Of a DNA stretch of 64,000 nt, positions 58,501-64,000 are shown one piece after another. This DNA is from Achatina immaculata (lineage: Eukaryota > Mollusca > Gastropoda > Stylommatophora > Achatinidae). The notes under the pieces are model-generated. The model did not search any database. It saw nothing but the letters and a program-made list of their open reading frames with translations, and was not told the origin of the DNA. The stretch is taken from positions 3,057,031 through 3,121,030 of the forward strand of contig CM019713.1 in assembly GCA_009760885.1 (NCBI GenBank), read 5' to 3'. The position numbers were made by a program, and so were the translations under genes. Position 1 is the first letter of the stretch, and each line of letters starts with the position of its first letter.

Positions 58501-60587
58501 TATTATGAAACTTCACCTGCATATTCTTCACTTATGTGTTTTGGTTTCTCTAGACCTCAAGGTAAAATTCCTGTTGCACCTGATTTGCTAATATATAGTT
58601 AATGAAGAAAACACAGACAAGAATACTGAATACCTCAGTGCACCAAGTCTTGCATCCACAATATGGCAGGTATCACTGCATCAGCTCAGGTGCTTCTACA
58701 TTGATCTATGCTCTGTTCAAGAATATTTTTCCATTTCACTATTTTTCTGATTCAGCTAAACGTTCCCCCCCCCCTTTCCCCCTGTAAAGCTAATTCAGTA
58801 TTTGTCACATACCCATCAAATGCAGACATGAAACAAACCAGCAATCGTTATACAGAAAACTTTAGTGTCGTGAATGCCTGTGTTTGTTTACAGTTGCCTC
58901 CAACACAGCCAAGAAGTGCTAATAATTAGTCATGTGATTCAAGAAGTCAGCACATTTTGCACAAACACAGCCGAGAATAGAAATCTTAGGGTAATTCTCT
59001 ATTGTTTTTCGTGTTGTATTAACCAAGGGTGAATAATATGCCCAGTTTTGTGGAAATCTCAGCGAAACAGCAGGATCTTGATTAGCGCTCAAATATGGAG
59101 AAAATGAGGAATTATTTGATTAATGTGCAAGGGTCGAGAGACTAAATATTTCCAACTGTACCCTCAGTTACATCATAAAGTAAGAGTAGCGAAAGACTGG
59201 TCTATGTGTGAGTACACACTGTTTATCTTCACAGGATTTTCCATAGTAAAATTCACCCAGAAAGCGTGCATCTGGATCAGGCTCTTGATGCTGTTCTCAG
59301 GGTCGGGGGGGGGGGGGGGCAAAAAGCAAAGAAGAAGAGCGCTGGTGGTGATTGTAGCAAAATTCCATCGGGGTAAAAAAAAAATTAAAGAATAATAGTA
59401 ACATTAATATTTCTATTCATGTAATCCTTTTCCCACCATTTTCGAAGGGTTAAATGAGTACGTCAGTTAGAAGACAGCATTACAGTGAGAAAATCAGGCG
59501 AGCTAGAATAGTACTGTTGATATGACGACCAGACAGGACACTGAAACACTACAGAACGGGCAGAGGTCAATGTGATAGGGCATAGGTCGCGGGGGAAAGG
59601 AACATATGGACTACACAACTACTTTAAAGCAGAAGATTGTAAACAAGTTTATTTTCATTACAGCTGAAGTAAAGAAACATCGAAGGGTGGTATGAAACAT
59701 ATACATCCAAGACAACGCCTGTGATAAAAACGAGAGCCAAGTGTAATAGAAAATGCAATATATGGAACGCATATGGAGTACAGAATATGGAAGACTAGAC
59801 AAAACAAACGGAAAGTGTGAGATCCCAGAATAATATGGCAAGACTACTGGATTATTTCCCTCTCTCTTAGGAGCTGAAGATATATACGTTCCATAACAAG
59901 TCTATTAATGCACATTCACCTAAATATTTTAAAAAACCCACGTTATATCCCAGTAGATCACACCAGTTCAGATACACACAACCAGCACCCACAATCCATT
60001 ACGTGGAACAGCTTTCCAGGTACAAGGAAAACAAATTAAGCCTCTCGGCCCTTTCGTCTGTTTTTGATGTAATAGGATAATAATAGGTACCAGTAGATAC
60101 CTTCCGTTATGTGGAATATGTGCGATATTCCTTTTCTATTGTGTATGCGGGGAGAGTGAGTGAGAGAGAGAGAGAGAGGAGAGAGAACAAAGAGCCGGGA
60201 GTGTAATGCATATCGTAGAACACTAAAGTTTGCCTCTAACTGCCATTTTTTTTTTTAGTCAAGAGCAAGAGATTTGCTTGTCAGCAAATGCTCTCAAACA
60301 TTACTATGACCGTGTAGAATCGAAGTTCACAGAGAAACAAAACTGCTACCAACAACAAACAATGGTGGTTTAACATTCACTTCTCTGAAGCAAGAGAAGT
60401 ATTCACATTTTTTTTATAGCGGTTGATTAAACGGATAGATTTGGCACCTATCACGTAATCAGCACAGACATTTTTTCTTGTTATTCAACACGCATGTTAA
60501 AACACATTAACTTTTGTAGATTGCTAGAACATCCTGAAATATATCATCGTATTTCAAGCACTCACCGATATATATATATACGAACCT
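55526..60587. other. Probable BRSK upstream intron; no exon recognised
   Basis: No BRSK exon for the DFG or catalytic loop was found on the minus strand. It contains a pyrimidine-rich (CTTT/TCTC) tract at 57120-57325, a partial direct repeat (57777-57825 and 58560-58610, CCTG.TGCACCTGAT.TGCTAA) and a G run at 59306-59318. Confidence 0.5.
57120..57325. repeat. Polypyrimidine tract
   Basis: About 200 bases almost entirely of C and T on the plus strand (TTTCTCTC, TCTTTCTT units). The open frame across it, rich in Ser, Phe and Leu, is a composition artefact. Confidence 0.9.
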
Positions 60588-61290
60588 TGTGCCTAGGGCA
60601 CAAACAAGGGTTTTCCACACATGGCTGTCCCTTGCCTTTTTTTTTTCTGCTCCTGCCCAGGTGACCCCTCTATTGCTCAACATCCTCTTTGTTCTTCTTC
60701 TCCATGTCTCTTTTGGTCTACCCTTACTTCTCTTCCCCTGTGGTGTCCATCTTAGTGCTATTTTTGGCAGTGAGTTGTCAGTCATTCGGAGCACATGTTC
60801 CAACCATCGCTAGCGTCTTTCCTCAATAATTTCTGTCAGTGTCTTCATCTGCATTTCTGCCAACAAGATGTTATTTTTTATGGTGTTTGACCAAAATATT
60901 CTTCTAATTCTTCTTAAACATTTAGTCTGGAAAGAGTTCAACTTGTTTTCTATGGTTTTAGTGATTTTCCACCATTCACTTTCATAAAGTAGTACACTTA
61001 GAACATTACTCTTAAATATCCTGATTTTCGTATTCATGCTTAGTTTTTTTTAGATTTCCATATAATCTGCAGCATTGCAAAAGCCTGGTTTGCTCTAGTA
61101 AGTCTGCTATTGATGTCCTCTGTGCTGTCTCCATTTTATACTACTCTACTGCCAAGATACACAAATTTGTTAACCTCCTCCACTAACTTGCTACCTACTC
61201 TGAGTACATTTCTGTTGTTCACATTTTGCTTCATAAACTTTGTCTTTCCTACGTAGATCTTTAGTCCTTTTCCACACAGAGATTCTGCTG
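60588..61290 (-). mobile_element. LINE family B 3' fragment
   Basis: Minus strand: [11 protein letters not shown], stop, then [58 protein letters not shown] and LVCALGT. It matches 25560-26170. The 3' end passes into a TA run (60571-60582) instead of the GA tail. Confidence 0.92.
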
Positions 61291-62514
61291 GGTACTCTAG
61301 CTATTTCGGGCTAGTTTTTGTGTGAAGAAAAAAGTGTAGATTTTTTTTTAACAAGGAAAAGTTAATCCAGGACAGGAAAGACAGCACCTGACCATAACTG
61401 ATACAGCGTGCCCCCCCCCCCCCCCATACATTTTAGACATAACATAAACACAAAAAAAACGGCAGAAAAGGCACCAAAAAATCTGAACTCGTCCTTCTAG
61501 TAATAAAAAGCGCTGAAAGCCTTTGTTCATCTGTGTAGACCACGTATGTAGATGCTGAACATAAACAAGTTTGGTTTTTGGGCTTCCGTAGTTTGTTTAT
61601 TAAAGGATTTCACTGGGACAAATTTGTTCCGCTAAATAAATGGAATAGGAAATTAAGGTTTGAGTGAAATGTAGCCAGAAGGATGGCGCAGTAAGTCGAC
61701 TGATGACTCCAATACATTTTTGGAAATTACGAAAATGAATAAGGCCACAGATCAAGAACAGACGTTGCTGAAAAAAATAGTTCCTATACACGACTGGCAT
61801 AGAGTGGAGGGATTGAATATGTGAAATACTGGCGGATAGAGATTTTTTTTTTAAGTCCCACAGACAGGCTGATGGAGATACTGCATTTAGCTTACATATT
61901 CACAACTAACTACACATCAGTAATAACTGATTTGGATATCGAATCATTCGACTTGTCTACCCATTCATTCACATCCTTTCCTACACATCTTAAAACAACG
62001 TAAAAAGCCAAGAAATCAAAACCTTCGTTATGTCTATTGGGAATCTGAGCTCAAGGTTTCTTGTCCTGCCTATTATTTCTCACCTTCACCCAGAAACAGA
62101 AGCATTCCCCCCCCCCCCCTTTTAAGAACACCAGCGCCCCTTCCCCTCCCCTCTCATCACATCCACACCGCACGACAAGTCAAACGAGAGCTATGGGTTT
62201 CTCCGCTGGATCTTTGCCGACTCATTTCCGACTTCTTTCATTTTTTTGTGAGGGCAATTAAAATAACATTTGTTTGAGACTGCCAGGTACGCACACGGAT
62301 ATACTAAGGGGAGAATGCACAGAGCCAATGTTGTGATAACGAAACTATGTTTTCATTCAAAACCTTTCTAATGCAGCATTTATGTACGCATGTATAGATC
62401 CTATGGTCCAGAGTCATACGTTTAAGTTCGGAGTTTACCAAGATGCGATCCATATTTTCTTCGTAAATAAACTGTCTCGACTTTCGTTGACCTGTGTGGG
62501 GCATCTTGTACGGG
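61291..62514. other. No gene recognised
   Basis: AT-rich sequence with two C runs (61411-61425 and 62107-62119); no exon or repeat family recognised. Confidence 0.45.
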
Positions 62515-62850
62515 GAGTGAAGACGCCGTTCGACGTAAAGGTCGGCGACCTTTAGTTGTCATAATTTGCTTCGAGGCTGGTGAACCATAGCTGAACAAGA
62601 CACTGTCCTACCTCTCCTTTGTTACCTTAAAAAATAGGCCCAACCTGACTAACGGGGCATGGACCACTACAGTTCCTATGTCAGTGGAATCTGCTTAGAA
62701 AGCACTGCACACCTTCTGCTCTTTGGTCCTCTTAGAGTCTGGAAAAAAAACCCCAGCTTCTGTAAGCTACTCCAAATTCGATATGATTCTGTGTTTCAAC
62801 ACCTTCACCGCATCGGCTGCAGAGAACCTCATACTTGCAATTCCAGTGAG
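62515..62850 (+). repeat. SINE-like repeat, family S, with single head unit
   Basis: GGCTGGTGAACCATAGCTGA, ACAAGACACTGTCCTACCTC, GGCCCAACCTGACTAACGGG, CACTACAGTTCCTATG and the CACCTTCACCGCATCGGCTG segment align in order with 20260-20540. It has just one copy of the head motif that is amplified at 17954-18405. It is followed by CAG/CAA repeats. Confidence 0.8.
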
Positions 62851-62884
62851 ATACAGCAACCGTAACGACGACAATGGCAGCAGC

Positions 62885-62922
62885 AACAGCAGTAGCAACA
62901 ACAACAACAACAACAACAACAA
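62885..62922. repeat. (CAG/CAA)n trinucleotide run
   Basis: Begins as CAGCAGCAACAGCAGTAGC, then an uninterrupted (AAC)n run; it follows the S repeat and may be its grown tail. Confidence 0.9.
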
Positions 62923-63035
62923 GCACTTTGTGCAGTGGTAAACTATGAGGACAAAGTGCTAACGGCTAACCTTAAGTTATATTTTTTAAATTGTTTTTGT
63001 TTTTAAAAGTTCGCTGTGCAAGAACCTTTGTTACG

Positions 63036-63070
63036 TGTGTGTGCGTGCGTGCGTGCGTGTGTGTGTGTGA
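63036..63070. repeat. (GT/GC)n microsatellite
   Basis: GTGTGTGTGCGTGCGTGCGT followed by GTGTGTGTGTG; potential Z-DNA-forming alternation. Confidence 0.9.
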
Positions 63071-63199
63071 ATGTTTAAAGTGGCATATTTTCTTACAGTG
63101 TTCACGATGGTAGAGTGTAAAACTTTGTGTTCCGTGATAACTTTTGGGGGAAGTAATCATGAAGTATGGGTCTAGATTAACTCCAGAATATGGAGCAAC

Positions 63200-64000
63200 T
63201 GAGGAACTGGTTTTTTTTCTTCGGTTAGAAGGATCGCACCGCTGCTGGCAAGATTCTTCAGCTGACGTGAGTGGTGTGAGACTCCTCCCGGCCAATGAAG
63301 AAAAATGCGATTAGGGTTGCCGCGCGGCGTCGACGTGGAAAAGGTGATGGAAAGGATAAAGTGAAGTTTAATCGGTATGTCCAGTAGTCTCGCGGCGAGA
63401 GCTTCTCATACCACGGCACCTCTGCTCTAGAGGCCGGCCACGTCCGATATACACCCATACTGGTGAAATATGCCTAAACTAGTTTAACCCAGGGGTGAAA
63501 CTTGATTACTACTCATGTCACGGTACCTCCGTTCTAGAGGTCGGTTACGTCCTAAATACGCCCATACTGAGATAATACGCCTAAACCGGCCTAACCAAGG
63601 GGTGAAACTTACTAGTGTCGAGGATTCGTCCTCATGGACAAAAGCTCCGTCCTGTTCACAACTAGAAAGTGTAGCGGCCACGACCACAAAATGCTGAAGT
63701 CGGAGACACTGGACCAGTGCAGTCTAGATAGGCAACCACCTCTCACCCGACGGTGATATATGCGTATCCTAATCATGCTGAGGTTTTCCTGTGAGAAAGT
63801 CCAACGCTGGACTGGATGGGCAACCACCTCTCACCCGGCGGGAATATACTGATATCCAAAATACGTCGAGGTTTTCCGGTGAGAAAGTCCAACTCTAGGT
63901 TGGATGGGCAACCACCTCTCACCCGACGGGTATATACTGATATCCAAAACACGTCGAGGTTTTCCGGTGAGAAAGTCCAACGCTGGGCTGGATGGGCAAC
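63200..64000 (+). repeat. Family T repeat, second copy, runs off window
   Basis: Aligns in order with 38660-39650: CTCCTCCCGGCCAATGAAGA, GGTATGTCCAGTAGT, CACCTCTGCTCTAGAGGCCG, CCCATACTGGTGAAATATGC, GAGGATTCGTCCTC, CACGACCACAAAATGCTGAA and CACCTCTCACCC. At least three of the 75-base units are present by the window edge, against two at 39470-39650. It has diverged from the other copy by scattered substitutions. Confidence 0.85.

Noticed and set aside
61160..61280. Possible separate coding exon near the family B LINE
   Set aside because: It is the continuation of the LINE RT frame ([11 protein letters not shown]) seen also at 25585.

Overview
The window is animal nuclear DNA: AT-rich, repeat-dense and intron-rich, with no bacterial-type gene clusters. 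Its backbone is one host gene on the minus strand, the 3' three quarters of a BRSK/SAD-type serine/threonine kinase gene. Fifteen coding exons lie between about 55140 and 14269. All show AG/GT splice signals and all junction phases agree. The 5' exons (N-lobe, catalytic loop, DFG segment) are not visible and probably lie beyond 64000. The repertoire of fragmented non-LTR retrotransposons, mariner/Tc1 elements, SINE-like repeats and 29-51 bp minisatellites suits a large invertebrate genome. A mollusc or other lophotrochozoan is my best guess, from the style of the repeats only.

Layout: 1-14268 is downstream of the kinase gene. It holds LINE remnants (187-1203, 3519-4060, 4190-6120, 8215-8430), a 44-bp minisatellite (1757-2198), a U2 snRNA-derived retrosequence (3308-3518), a TTAA-flanked MITE (9944-10638) and an almost complete mariner with a damaged transposase (12436-13698). 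14269-55140 is the BRSK gene body. Its introns carry at least five minisatellite families, LINE fragments of four recurrent families (A-D), a Tc1-like element, a second mariner, a 1.4 kb nested repeat with a clean 7-bp target duplication, and a long inverted repeat. 55141-64000 is probably further BRSK intron. It holds LINE pieces, a SINE-like copy and a second copy of the 1.4 kb repeat running off the window edge.

The visible protein runs from the activation/P+1 loop ([11 protein letters not shown]) through kinase subdomains IX-XI, the UBA-like region, a Ser/Pro-rich linker and the C-terminal KA1-like domain to a stop at 14269-14271. A 618-nt in-frame exon (31098-31715) ends in a second, recoded copy of the conserved motif [13 protein letters not shown] that also ends the preceding exon; it looks like a regulated cassette. 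The other main observations are a minisatellite grown out of the head of a SINE-like repeat, a U2-derived sequence fused to a LINE remnant, and a 306-bp higher-order repeat in a minisatellite next to a splice acceptor.

LINE and repeat boundaries are approximate (tens of bases). Exon boundaries are exact under the splice model given.
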